From Thermoplasmata archaeon (lineage in GTDB: Archaea > Thermoplasmatota > Thermoplasmata > Thermoplasmatales > Thermoplasmataceae), in the NCBI GenBank assembly GCA_021811505.1, contig JAJZOM010000190.1:1-5534 (forward strand): 5,534 nucleotides of DNA, given 5' to 3'. A model generated the notes under the pieces. It did no database searches. It saw only the letters and a program-made list of their open reading frames with translations, and was not told the DNA's origin. Numbering within the stretch: the stretch's first letter is position 1; every line of letters begins with the position of its first letter. Positions 1-5,430 of this stretch are shown here, piece after piece. The position numbers were made by a program, and so were the translations under genes.

Positions 1-104
1 TTTGTCCTGTGGAATATAAAGGTAAGTTTCTTCCCGCAGGATGGGCAGATGGATTCAGTGTCGAATTCCTTAGGAAACTCTTCGGAAATGTCCTCATTTG
101 ACAT
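1..104 (-). CDS. Zinc-ribbon protein, N-terminal fragment (runs off left edge)
   Basis: This is a partial gene of 34 visible codons, cut by the window edge. The peptide begins MSNEDISEEFPKEF and then has a CPSCGKK motif, a CxxCG zinc-knuckle half-site at about residues 20-24, followed by a hydrophobic strand (LTFIFHRT). The second pair of zinc ligands would lie outside the window. The ATG at 104 lies inside the end of the IPP isomerase gene (11-nt overlap, different frame), so the gene is probably the third member of the isoprenoid operon and translationally coupled to it. A TTG at 113 is an alternative start. An acidic leader, CPxCG and a beta strand would fit a ZPR1-type zinc finger, but too little is visible to name the family. 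The reading frame is well supported; the function is not. Confidence 0.6.
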   Translation of the reverse strand, partial: MSNEDISEEFPKEFDTESICPSCGKKLTFIFHRT

Positions 105-1146
105 AGATATCAAGCCATGATTTTAGTGGTTCTGTGATGAAATGTCTGGCTTTCCTGAGTTCAGAAACGTTTTTAGAGCCCGTGAGGAACATGGCGATCT
201 TCAGGTCCCTGAGTATATACGATATCTCGGTCTGAATCTGTTCAGATGATGTGTCGGCTCCTTTCAGCAGGGTTCTTGCAAATCCTCCTGCAACCGCACC
301 TGTAAGAAGAGCTTTAGCAAGATCCAGGCCGTTTCTGAGTCCGCCACTGCCTATTACAGGAATCCCCACATCGCAGTACTTTATTGATGCAGGAGAGGGA
401 TTACCCCAGTTCCAGAAAGATCGACCGGCATGCATCTTCTCCTGGTCTCCGGCTTTTTTAGCCCTGTAAAATTCTATGGCGGCGAATGATGTCCCGCCGA
501 GGCCTCCGACATCTATTGCCCTCACCCCGGCATCCCTGAGCTGAAGCGCGGCTTCCCGTGAGATCCCGTTTCCGGTTTCTTTCGCTATAACAGGATAGCT
601 TGAAGCTACGTCCTGTAAACGCTTTAGAATGCCCCGGGCATTCCTGTCACCCTCGGGCTGAACCATTTCCTGAAGAAAGTTGAAGTGTACAATCAGGTAA
701 TTGGCGTCAATTAGATTGAAGATGTATTCCAGGTCTTTGTCTGAAAATGCCGGTTTTGCCTGATTTATTAATTGCGGAGCACCGACGTTTGCGATCCTCA
801 CCGGAACCTTTCTCTCCAGTATGACCGAGAACGTGTCGGCAAGATCACGTTTTTCCACAGCAGCCCTCATGCTCCCGACGCCCATCGGTATACCGAATTT
901 TTCTGCTGCAGTCGCAAGATTATAGTTGATCTTCTTTGCCAGATCGGTTCCTCCAGTCATTGATGAAATGACCATCGGGAAGTTGATTTCATGATTTATG
1001 AATCTTACCCGGGTGTCAATGGAGTCAAAATCTATTTCCGGAAGCGGCTGATGGATTAACTGTATGTCATCCCAGTAGTTGTGATCGGTTTCGACATTCT
1101 CGCTTTCTGCGATTCTTATGTGATCCTCCTTTCTGTTTTCAATCAT
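94..1146 (-). CDS. fni: Type II isopentenyl-diphosphate delta-isomerase (FMN-dependent)
   Basis: This enzyme interconverts isopentenyl and dimethylallyl diphosphate, using reduced FMN and Mg2+, in the cytoplasm; DMAPP primes archaeal lipid prenyl chains. The 350-aa length is normal for the family. Visible family motifs are the SSMTGGT loop (61-67), the GVGSMRAA segment (89-96), the HFNFLQEMVQPEGDR block (154-168, with the His, Asn, Gln and Glu that bind substrate and metal), KETGNGIS (189-196), the IDVGGLGGTS phosphate/FMN loop (211-220) and the C-terminal GSGGLRNG flavin-phosphate loop (266-273). The common KEVGxGIS reads KETGNGIS here, a mild variation. The ATG start overlaps the stop of the upstream kinase as ATGA, so the two genes are in one operon and probably translationally coupled. 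Bacterial homologues are called fni or idi2. The assignment is firm. Confidence 0.96.
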   Translation of the reverse strand: MIENRKEDHIRIAESENVETDHNYWDDIQLIHQPLPEIDFDSIDTRVRFINHEINFPMVISSMTGGTDLAKKINYNLATAAEKFGIPMGVGSMRAAVEKRDLADTFSVILERKVPVRIANVGAPQLINQAKPAFSDKDLEYIFNLIDANYLIVHFNFLQEMVQPEGDRNARGILKRLQDVASSYPVIAKETGNGISREAALQLRDAGVRAIDVGGLGGTSFAAIEFYRAKKAGDQEKMHAGRSFWNWGNPSPASIKYCDVGIPVIGSGGLRNGLDLAKALLTGAVAGGFARTLLKGADTSSEQIQTEISYILRDLKIAMFLTGSKNVSELRKARHFITEPLKSWLDIYVK

Positions 1147-1874
1147 TTTATCACTGTTCCTATGAATCGATCAGTGCCTATTTCGTGGAGTCTTGACGAT
1201 ATATTCCCATTAAGGAGATAAACTGTGGCACCAAGTTCGCTGATCTTCTTCATTACCCTGACTTTGTTCTCCATTCCACCGGTAACGTCGGTTCCGTGCA
1301 TTTCGAATTTCGCTTCCACTGCAAGGCTCCTGAGCAGTATTGCGTCTCTGTACTTCTTCGGGTTCCTGTCATATATTCCGTCCACATCAGTGAGAAAAAT
1401 CACGTGATCTGGCTTGAGCTTTGCAGCCAGCTGTAACACGAGATCATCTCCGGATATGATTTCAACACGATTGTTTCGGATGTATGTGTCGCCGAAAGTG
1501 ACGGGTATGAACCCCCTGTCAAAGTAATCCTGGAAAATATCTGTCCTCAGGGAGTCACCAGTAATGGTAAATGCTGGAGGAATGCTAATCCCGTTTAATC
1601 CGGTGCGTACCATGATCTTTACAACCTTCTGACTCAGATCGACCATGTCCCTGTGAACTATCGAGAAACCTGTGGCGGATTCTTTTGTCAAGGGACCGGG
1701 CAGAGAGTATTCTTTTGCCTTGAGGTGCCCGAAGGAGCCGCCACCATGTACGAGAGCGAAGGGCTCACCCGTCTTACTCAGGTTGTCTATTATCTCAGAG
1801 GTTTTCTTCTCCCTGAATACCCTGTACTTGGATTTGTTCGTTATTACACTGCCGCCGATCTTTACCAGGAACAT
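1143..1874 (-). CDS. ipk: Isopentenyl phosphate kinase
   Basis: The enzyme phosphorylates isopentenyl phosphate to isopentenyl diphosphate with ATP, the step of archaeal mevalonate routes just before the isomerase encoded downstream. It belongs to the amino-acid kinase fold, and 243 aa is the usual length. The N-terminal KIGGSVIT nucleotide loop carries Lys5, and Lys14 follows. The HGGGSFGH motif ends in His50, the residue that marks IPK within the fold and contacts the substrate phosphate. SIVHRDM (71-77), SGDD (141-144), FLTDVDGIY (160-168) and TDVTGGM (195-201) are typical, and the C-terminus FIGTVIK matches Thermoplasma IPK as I remember it. An ideal box A lies 24-30 nt upstream of the ATG, so the mRNA is probably leaderless and this is the first gene of the operon. 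In Thermoplasma, isopentenyl phosphate comes from mevalonate 3,5-bisphosphate decarboxylation; that enzyme is not in this window. Confidence 0.96.
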   Translation of the reverse strand: MFLVKIGGSVITNKSKYRVFREKKTSEIIDNLSKTGEPFALVHGGGSFGHLKAKEYSLPGPLTKESATGFSIVHRDMVDLSQKVVKIMVRTGLNGISIPPAFTITGDSLRTDIFQDYFDRGFIPVTFGDTYIRNNRVEIISGDDLVLQLAAKLKPDHVIFLTDVDGIYDRNPKKYRDAILLRSLAVEAKFEMHGTDVTGGMENKVRVMKKISELGATVYLLNGNISSRLHEIGTDRFIGTVIK

Positions 1875-1897
1875 TCAGTGGCAAATTTACCGGAGCC

Positions 1898-1904
1898 TAT
1901 AAAT
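1898..1904 (-). promoter_or_regulatory. Box A (TATA) promoter of the ipk-fni operon
   Basis: On the minus strand the sequence reads CATATTTATAGG, with TTTATA centred about 26 nt upstream of the kinase ATG. This is the spacing expected when transcription starts at or next to the start codon, the leaderless arrangement common for first genes in Thermoplasmatales. It sits in the 55-nt gap after the MerB-like gene, so the isoprenoid operon need not depend on read-through from that gene. Confidence 0.75.
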
Positions 1905-1929
1905 ATGTTAGTCATAAAATGGATCTGAT

Positions 1930-2562
1930 TCAATGCTGTCCGGATTTAAGTGGCTGCCAGAGGATTTTCCCCCATTCTATGGCTTCCGGCACAGTCAGCC
2001 ATATGTGATCTACCGACATCTGTGGAAGAGGGATGCGATACAGGGATATCCTGGAGCAGGTTCCGTCGCACATGCTGGATTCTATTTCGGGAGGCACTAC
2101 CAGGAGCCTGAGTGACTCATTTTCAGTGGTTATGTTTCCTTCGCTGAACTCCAGTGCTATGTTCTCATTTCCAGAGGATAACGGTCCTCTCAGAATGCCT
2201 GAGAATTCAAAAAGTGATAGTATGCTCAGGGCATCCCAGGCGCACCAGAACCATATCTCCTTATTATTTCCTGAAAATGAATACCGTGTGGGAACTACGG
2301 AAAGACCTGCGTAACCGGTGACCAGCCCGGATTCGTTCAGTGTGGCGTGTCCCTTGCCTGCGGCAAAAAGAAGATGTTCACGGATTTCCTCAAGAGGAAA
2401 ACCGGTACGTTCGGAAATTATCAGTGGAGATAGTGGCTCCTGCTTTTGTATGAAAGTGGTAAAAACTGCATTTCCGGTTGCTATTCCTGCCGGAGTGTTG
2501 AACTGCGACTGCCAGGAATACCATTGGTTCCACAGATTGCCCTTCTTATTATTTCCCGCCAT
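1930..2562 (-). CDS. Alkylmercury (organomercurial) lyase family protein, MerB-like
   Basis: The 210-aa protein matches MerB in length and order of motifs. MerB cleaves the carbon-mercury bond by protonolysis, releasing Hg2+ and a hydrocarbon. An N-terminal helical, winged-helix-like part (about 30-75, TGFPLEEIREHLL) is followed by GYAGLSVVPTRYSF (83-96), equivalent to the GLTL...T..F strand of MerB. IWFWCAWDAL (103-112) supplies Cys107 and Asp110, with the same spacing as Cys96 and Asp99 of the E. coli plasmid enzyme. MCDGTCSRISLY (164-175) supplies Cys165 and Cys169; Cys169 best matches catalytic Cys159 (62 residues after the first Cys versus 63). So the Cys-Asp-Cys set appears complete. 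The C-terminus (VPEAIEWGKILWQPL) fits the MerB tail. No merA, merP or merR is visible, so family membership is much surer than substrate. An in-frame stop lies just upstream of the ATG. Confidence 0.8.
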   Translation of the reverse strand: MAGNNKKGNLWNQWYSWQSQFNTPAGIATGNAVFTTFIQKQEPLSPLIISERTGFPLEEIREHLLFAAGKGHATLNESGLVTGYAGLSVVPTRYSFSGNNKEIWFWCAWDALSILSLFEFSGILRGPLSSGNENIALEFSEGNITTENESLRLLVVPPEIESSMCDGTCSRISLYRIPLPQMSVDHIWLTVPEAIEWGKILWQPLKSGQH

Positions 2563-2692
2563 GCAAATAACAGTCTCCCATCAGAATATTGGGCTTTAAC
2601 GTTTGTAAACTGAGTGAAACATCGTCCAGGGTTTCTTTCATGTTGGCTATGGACCTCATTATCGGGTGACGAGCGGAAGTTGGCAAAAACAT
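2549..2692 (-). CDS. Possible small ORF overlapping the MerB-like start
   Basis: A 47-codon frame begins at an ATG (MFLPTSARHPIMRSIANM) and ends HGGK with a TAA 14 nt inside the MerB-like gene, in a different frame. The frame stays open further upstream to about 2756 (including LRERELGLDTIM), so this could be the tail of a decayed longer gene rather than a complete small one. The peptide has a mixed, protein-like composition, with an amphipathic stretch MKETLDDVSLSLQTL. I recognise no family. Overlap with the next gene would suit translational coupling, but no clear ribosome binding site is seen. It may be a chance frame. Confidence 0.25.
   Translation of the reverse strand: MFLPTSARHPIMRSIANMKETLDDVSLSLQTLKPNILMGDCYLHGGK
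2585..2590 (-). promoter_or_regulatory. Possible box A for the MerB-like gene
   Basis: An AATATT element is centred about 25 nt upstream of the MerB-like ATG, the spacing expected for a leaderless archaeal gene. It is a weaker match than the ipk box A. A GGGAG lies 12 nt before the ATG, too far for a normal ribosome binding site. Other AT-rich stretches nearby (TTTACAAA at 2605-2612) could serve instead. Confidence 0.3.
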
Positions 2693-2727
2693 TATAGTAT
2701 CCAATCCTAATTCACGCTCGCGAAGAT

Positions 2728-2755
2728 TGAAATCCTGCCCGGAAAGGCAGTTTCA
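2728..2755. other. Hairpin-forming inverted repeat
   Basis: TGAAA-tc-CTGCC-cggaaa-GGCAG-TTTCA can fold as a 10-bp stem with a 2-nt bulge and a 6-nt loop. It lies between the MerB-like gene and the tRNA, about 100 nt before the tRNA 5' end. It has no T-run on either side, so it is a poor terminator candidate. Its role is unknown. Confidence 0.35.
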
Positions 2756-2851
2756 GTCGTTAAAGCATGAAACTCCCTGTGATGGCTGGGAAAGAGCTTT
2801 GCTTAATCCGTCGGTAATGACTCCTTCCGAGTTGTTCACAAAGTATTAACA

Positions 2852-2923
2852 GGGCCGGTAGATCAGCGGTAGATCGCCTGCTTTGCAAGCAGGAGGCCTC
2901 GGGTTCAAATCCCGACCGGTCCA
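2852..2923 (+). tRNA. tRNA-Ala (anticodon UGC)
   Basis: A 72-nt cloverleaf can be drawn completely. The acceptor stem is GGGCCGG with CCGGTCC and discriminator A at 2923. The D stem is GATC/GATC. The anticodon stem is CCTGC/GCAGG with loop TTTGCAA, giving anticodon TGC at 2884-2886, which reads GCA and related alanine codons. The variable loop has 5 nt, and the T stem is TCGGG/CCCGA with loop TTCAAAT. The third acceptor pair is G-U (2854 with 2920), the alanine identity element G3:U70. CCA is not encoded, as is common in archaea, and no intron is present. It is the only plus-strand gene. No convincing box A is seen immediately upstream. Confidence 0.97.
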
Positions 2924-2962
2924 TCCTCATGCAAGTTATTGCTCCTGCCCGGTATTCTTGAC

Positions 2963-3295
2963 TCATAACTTCCTGTTGGATAAACATGCATGCAGAAGTG
3001 CTTCACTGTGAGACTGCTTAGTGGTTGCATTGAAAAGTGACTTCACAATCTTTCCACCTCGGAAATCAATGACGATCCATGCAAGGAACTCAACCTTGAT
3101 TGTGGATACATAAGTGGAGAGGATGTCGATAGGAATAGGCTGGATCTGGTGGAAAAATTGAGTTAGAGATGGAAGCGAGAAAGATGAAGTGTGGACGTAT
3201 CTTGCGTCTATTTTGATACCAGCGTGCTGATTAAAAGATACGTTAAGGAGGAGAACCATATAGAAAAGTGCAGAGGATAAGATAGTTCCTGACAT
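2963..3295 (-). pseudogene. Open frame of uncertain status, possible mobile-element remnant
   Basis: A 110-codon frame runs from an ATG at 3295 (a TTG at 3313 is also possible) to a TGA. It begins with a hydrophobic stretch (ILSSALFYMVLLLN) and continues with YVHTSSFSLPSL, EFLAWIVIDFRGGKIVKS and SHSEALLHACL. The strand-turn-strand WIVIDFRGGKIVKS followed by a small polar helix is loosely like the region around the second acidic residue of DDE transposases, but there is no complete catalytic set, and the frame is too short for an intact transposase. No terminal repeats are visible. It lies between the arsR stop and the tRNA, a common place for debris. It could equally be non-coding sequence that happens to be open. 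Family assignment is a guess. Confidence 0.25.
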
Positions 3296-3367
3296 GCTCG
3301 GATAATTCGCCAACTTTCCCTTCGCCTGCCCTTTTCTGCGAAACCCCTTCTCGTTTTCAGATCGCGT

Positions 3368-3742
3368 TCACATTTTTCTCTTTTCCGTTTTTTCCATGTA
3401 ATCTATACCAGCAGGTTCTACATTACTGCTTTCAAGTGTGTTTCTTAAGAGCTCTTTGTATTCTTTCCTGATAGAGTAATAGGTATACCTCCAGACGTTC
3501 TTTTTATTCAGGAGACCAGCACTATAGAGCTTCTGAAGATGCGTGGTTACGGTGGGCTGTAGCATTCCTAGAGCGGGTTGAAGCTCGCAGGCGCACACGC
3601 TTTCGTACTTCAGCAAGATGGACAGGATGGCAATCCTCGTTTTGTTGGCCAGAACGCCCAGAAGTTCTGAGATCTCCTCATAATCATCAACGTCAACAGG
3701 ATCAATAGACTTTATTTCACAGGCTTTGGCATCTTCCGTCAT
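3368..3742 (-). CDS. arsR: ArsR-family arsenite-responsive transcriptional repressor
   Basis: This 124-aa winged-helix regulator of the ArsR/SmtB family would release DNA on binding arsenite and so derepress the operon. The core is LGVLANKTRIAILSIL (28-43), then SVCACEL (48-54), then the recognition helix LQPTVTTHLQKLYSAGLL (61-78), and the wing NKKNVWRYTYYS (79-90). SVCACEL holds Cys50-x-Cys52 where E. coli ArsR has its ELCVCDL arsenic site, which supports As(III) sensing over zinc or other metals. A further Cys8 near the N-terminus could supply a third ligand, though this is speculative. The ATG overlaps the acr3 stop as ATGA, and a strong ribosome binding site lies upstream. Being last in the operon is unusual, since arsR is normally first. 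The charged tail (about 108-124) is beyond the family core. Confidence 0.92.
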   Translation of the reverse strand: MTEDAKACEIKSIDPVDVDDYEEISELLGVLANKTRIAILSILLKYESVCACELQPALGMLQPTVTTHLQKLYSAGLLNKKNVWRYTYYSIRKEYKELLRNTLESSNVEPAGIDYMEKTEKRKM

Positions 3743-4782
3743 TTTGCAGTCACCTCAGCTCTCTGTATCTTAACCACTTCGTGCTTGTTTTCTCTTCCAA
3801 GCTGTATCCAAACCAGAAACAGCATTAATGGAATTTCAAGCAGCGGCCCTATAGCCGTAGTCACTGCAACGTATGGATAGGAGGAGAAAGCGGCCACTGC
3901 TATAGCTATGCTCACCTCGAAGTCTCGTGCCGAAACAGTGAACCCTATTGCTGTAGAATCCGAATAGCTGTATTTAGTCCTTTTCGCAGCGAAATAACCG
4001 ACATGGAAAAGGACAAAGTAAAATGCAATCATTACAACCCCAACCATCCATATAAGTGAAGGATCGGAAATAATGCCGCTTCCCTCGGTCCAGAATATTA
4101 CAAGAATGGTGAACAGAAGTGCTATTGTTTGAACAGTTCCAAGTGTGTTCAGCACTCCGGAGAAATAGGACCTGTTCTGCAAGACTCTCCTTGTAACGAT
4201 ACCAGCGAGCAACGGGAGAGCAAGGTACAAAAGTACACTCTCGAGGATAAGATAAGGACTTATAGCAACGGAGGTTCTTGCAAGTACATAGACCAATAGC
4301 GGGGTAGTTATTACCTGTATAATGGAATTCCAGGCTACGAAGGAAACCGCCTTCGACATGTTTCCGTGTGCGAGATTCGTCCATACCATGACCATTGCAA
4401 TGCATGGAGCAACACCCAGCAGAATTATTCCTACCAGAGCCTGTGAAGTTACTGTGGCGCTAAGCAATCCGAAGTGATGAAAAATGAAATAGAAGAAAAA
4501 GTAGCCAAGGCCTGCCACAAGAAAGGGTGCAATCGCATAATTCAGAAACACCATTAGGCCGATAGTTTTCACTTCCCTGAAACTTCTTCCCAGTTCATTC
4601 ATTCGTATCTTGGTCATCGCCGGATATATCATGAAAAAGAGACCTAGTGGTATTCCATAGGTCGAGACCGGGCCCGTCACGGTTGGCAGGTGTATTGCAA
4701 GCACCAATCCTAGAACAATTGCGATAATCACAAAAACAGGGAACAGTATTGTCCTGAGGCCTATACCATTCAATGAGATCAC
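3739..4782 (-). CDS. acr3: ACR3-type arsenite efflux permease
   Basis: This membrane carrier of the BART superfamily exports arsenite across the cell membrane, probably driven by the proton gradient. At 347 aa it has about ten hydrophobic segments, as expected. LLGVAPCIAMVMVWTNLAHGN (about 121-141) contains Cys127, the conserved transport cysteine of ACR3 proteins, in its usual GVAPC(I/T)AMVxVWT setting. FTVSARDFEVSIAIAV (281-296) is the later conserved segment with Glu289, but the usual Asn-Asn before Phe-Glu is Arg-Asp here. I chose the GTG at 4782, which overlaps the upstream TGA as GTGA; TTG at 4773 is also possible, with GGGAGTGATC just before it resembling a Shine-Dalgarno sequence. The frame stays open to an ATG at 4899, but those 39 residues lie inside the DJ-1 gene and do not look like the family. 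Confidence 0.93.
   Translation of the reverse strand: MISLNGIGLRTILFPVFVIIAIVLGLVLAIHLPTVTGPVSTYGIPLGLFFMIYPAMTKIRMNELGRSFREVKTIGLMVFLNYAIAPFLVAGLGYFFFYFIFHHFGLLSATVTSQALVGIILLGVAPCIAMVMVWTNLAHGNMSKAVSFVAWNSIIQVITTPLLVYVLARTSVAISPYLILESVLLYLALPLLAGIVTRRVLQNRSYFSGVLNTLGTVQTIALLFTILVIFWTEGSGIISDPSLIWMVGVVMIAFYFVLFHVGYFAAKRTKYSYSDSTAIGFTVSARDFEVSIAIAVAAFSSYPYVAVTTAIGPLLEIPLMLFLVWIQLGRENKHEVVKIQRAEVTAK
3750..3756 (-). promoter_or_regulatory. Strong ribosome binding site for arsR
   Basis: GAGGTGA on the minus strand, 7 nt before the arsR ATG, matches the archaeal 16S rRNA 3' end well. It lies inside the last codons of acr3. It fixes the arsR start and suggests that arsR can be translated efficiently as an internal operon gene, in contrast to the leaderless first genes of the window. 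Confidence 0.75.
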
Positions 4783-5288
4783 TCCCTTATCATTCTGAGA
4801 ATTTCGGGCATGAACTGTGCGATTTGGAAATGCGTCTTTCCCGATATAATATTCCTGGAAGTTCTGACAACGGGACTGTCCACATATTTTGCGTGCCACT
4901 TTACGAGTTCTGTTTCAATCGATGGGTGGCCAGTGATCTCCTTGCCGTCTAACATCCCGACCTCCCCGAGCAGCAAAGGACCATGACAGATCGTTGCAAA
5001 TGACGTGCCTGCTGAGGACATGCTTTTGATCAGGTCGACGGTCCCCGGATGTTTAAGTAGGTTCTCTGGAGATTTAGCTCCTGGGATGTAGATCAGGTCA
5101 TAGTCAGTTTTCCCGTTGCCTAACAGCTGGGTTGGTTTGATACTATCCAGTCCATAGACGCCCCTATAATCCCTATCCTCCCAGGCCAAAACATCAAAGT
5201 CCACGCCCTCTTCCTTAAACCTGTAATAAGGTAACCAGAGCTCGAGGTCGTGGAATCCATCATCAATTATTATCCCAACCTTTTTCAT
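4779..5288 (-). CDS. DJ-1/PfpI-family protein, first gene of the arsenic operon
   Basis: From the chosen start the protein has 169 aa, close to the 166-168 aa of archaeal PfpI proteins. It begins MKKVGIIIDDGFHDLEL, a Rossmann-like strand and loop carrying Glu16, the acid that supports the active-site cysteine. YIPGAKSPENLLKHP (about 67-81) corresponds to the family PGG(R/x)AP segment. The nucleophile elbow FATICHGPLLLG has Cys101-His102. Family members include intracellular peptidase-like, glyoxalase III/deglycase-like and chaperone activities; sequence cannot decide between them. ATG codons at 5303 and 5297 are in frame, but 5288 fits the family N-terminus and lies 26 nt below a box A. The gene overlaps acr3 by 4 nt, linking it to arsenite resistance, perhaps in thiol repair or thiol stress (inference). 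This position in an ars operon is unusual. Confidence 0.88.
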   Translation of the reverse strand: MKKVGIIIDDGFHDLELWLPYYRFKEEGVDFDVLAWEDRDYRGVYGLDSIKPTQLLGNGKTDYDLIYIPGAKSPENLLKHPGTVDLIKSMSSAGTSFATICHGPLLLGEVGMLDGKEITGHPSIETELVKWHAKYVDSPVVRTSRNIISGKTHFQIAQFMPEILRMIRE

Positions 5289-5307
5289 AGTTAACATTAT
5301 CATATTG

Positions 5308-5323
5308 TAATATTAAAATATTA
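5308..5323 (-). promoter_or_regulatory. Box A promoter and operator-like dyad of the ars operon
   Basis: TAATATT-aa-AATATTA is a perfect inverted repeat with 7-nt arms. Read on the minus strand it contains ATTTTAATATT, a box A-like element centred about 26 nt upstream of the ATG at 5288, the leaderless spacing. Broader flanking half-sites are ATCATA (5299-5304) with TATGAT (5322-5327), and TAAC (5292-5295) with GTTA (5335-5338). A dyad lying over the box A is a natural site for a repressor such as the ArsR encoded in the same operon, which would block TBP binding. Strong AT bias makes chance symmetry possible. Confidence 0.5.
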
Positions 5324-5369
5324 TGATTTCAATAGTTACGTCGATCTAAAGACGGAAAGTAGGTTTAAG

Positions 5370-5395
5370 CTTGAGTTTCTCATGAGAAACTCAAG
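5370..5395. repeat. Perfect 26-nt palindrome
   Basis: CTTGAGTTTCTCA is followed directly by its exact reverse complement TGAGAAACTCAAG with no spacer. It lies in the 142-nt gap between the ars operon start and the preceding gene fragment, about 36 nt after that gene's stop and about 80 nt before the DJ-1 start. There is no T-run after it on the minus strand. It could be a dimeric regulator site, a cruciform, or a mobile-element end; only one copy is in the window. Confidence 0.7.
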
Positions 5396-5430
5396 GTCAA
5401 ATAGAGGCCAAATCGTAAAACCATAGCCCA

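Noticed and set aside
251..2599. Several plus-strand frames of 60-93 codons opposite fni, ipk and the MerB-like gene
   Set aside because: All lie antisense to well-supported genes, show no family motifs and have no promoter-like context.
2852..2923. The tRNA as an integration site (att) for an element
   Set aside because: No second copy of the tRNA 3' half and no integrase gene are visible in the window.
2760..2987. A 75-codon minus-strand frame across the tRNA region
   Set aside because: Its middle part (GFEPEASCLQSRRSTADLPAL) is the antisense translation of the tRNA-Ala, a well-known type of false protein prediction.
3974..4405. A 143-codon minus-strand frame inside acr3
   Set aside because: It is a shifted frame within the permease gene, with an unnatural Cys/His/Arg-rich composition and no family features.
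4783..4899. N-terminal extension of acr3 to an upstream ATG
   Set aside because: The extra 39 residues are polar, do not resemble ACR3 N-termini, and lie entirely within the DJ-1 gene in another frame.
5370..5395. The palindrome as a transcription terminator of the gene entering from the right
   Set aside because: It has no loop and is not followed by a T-run on the minus strand, unlike either bacterial hairpin terminators or archaeal oligo-T terminators.
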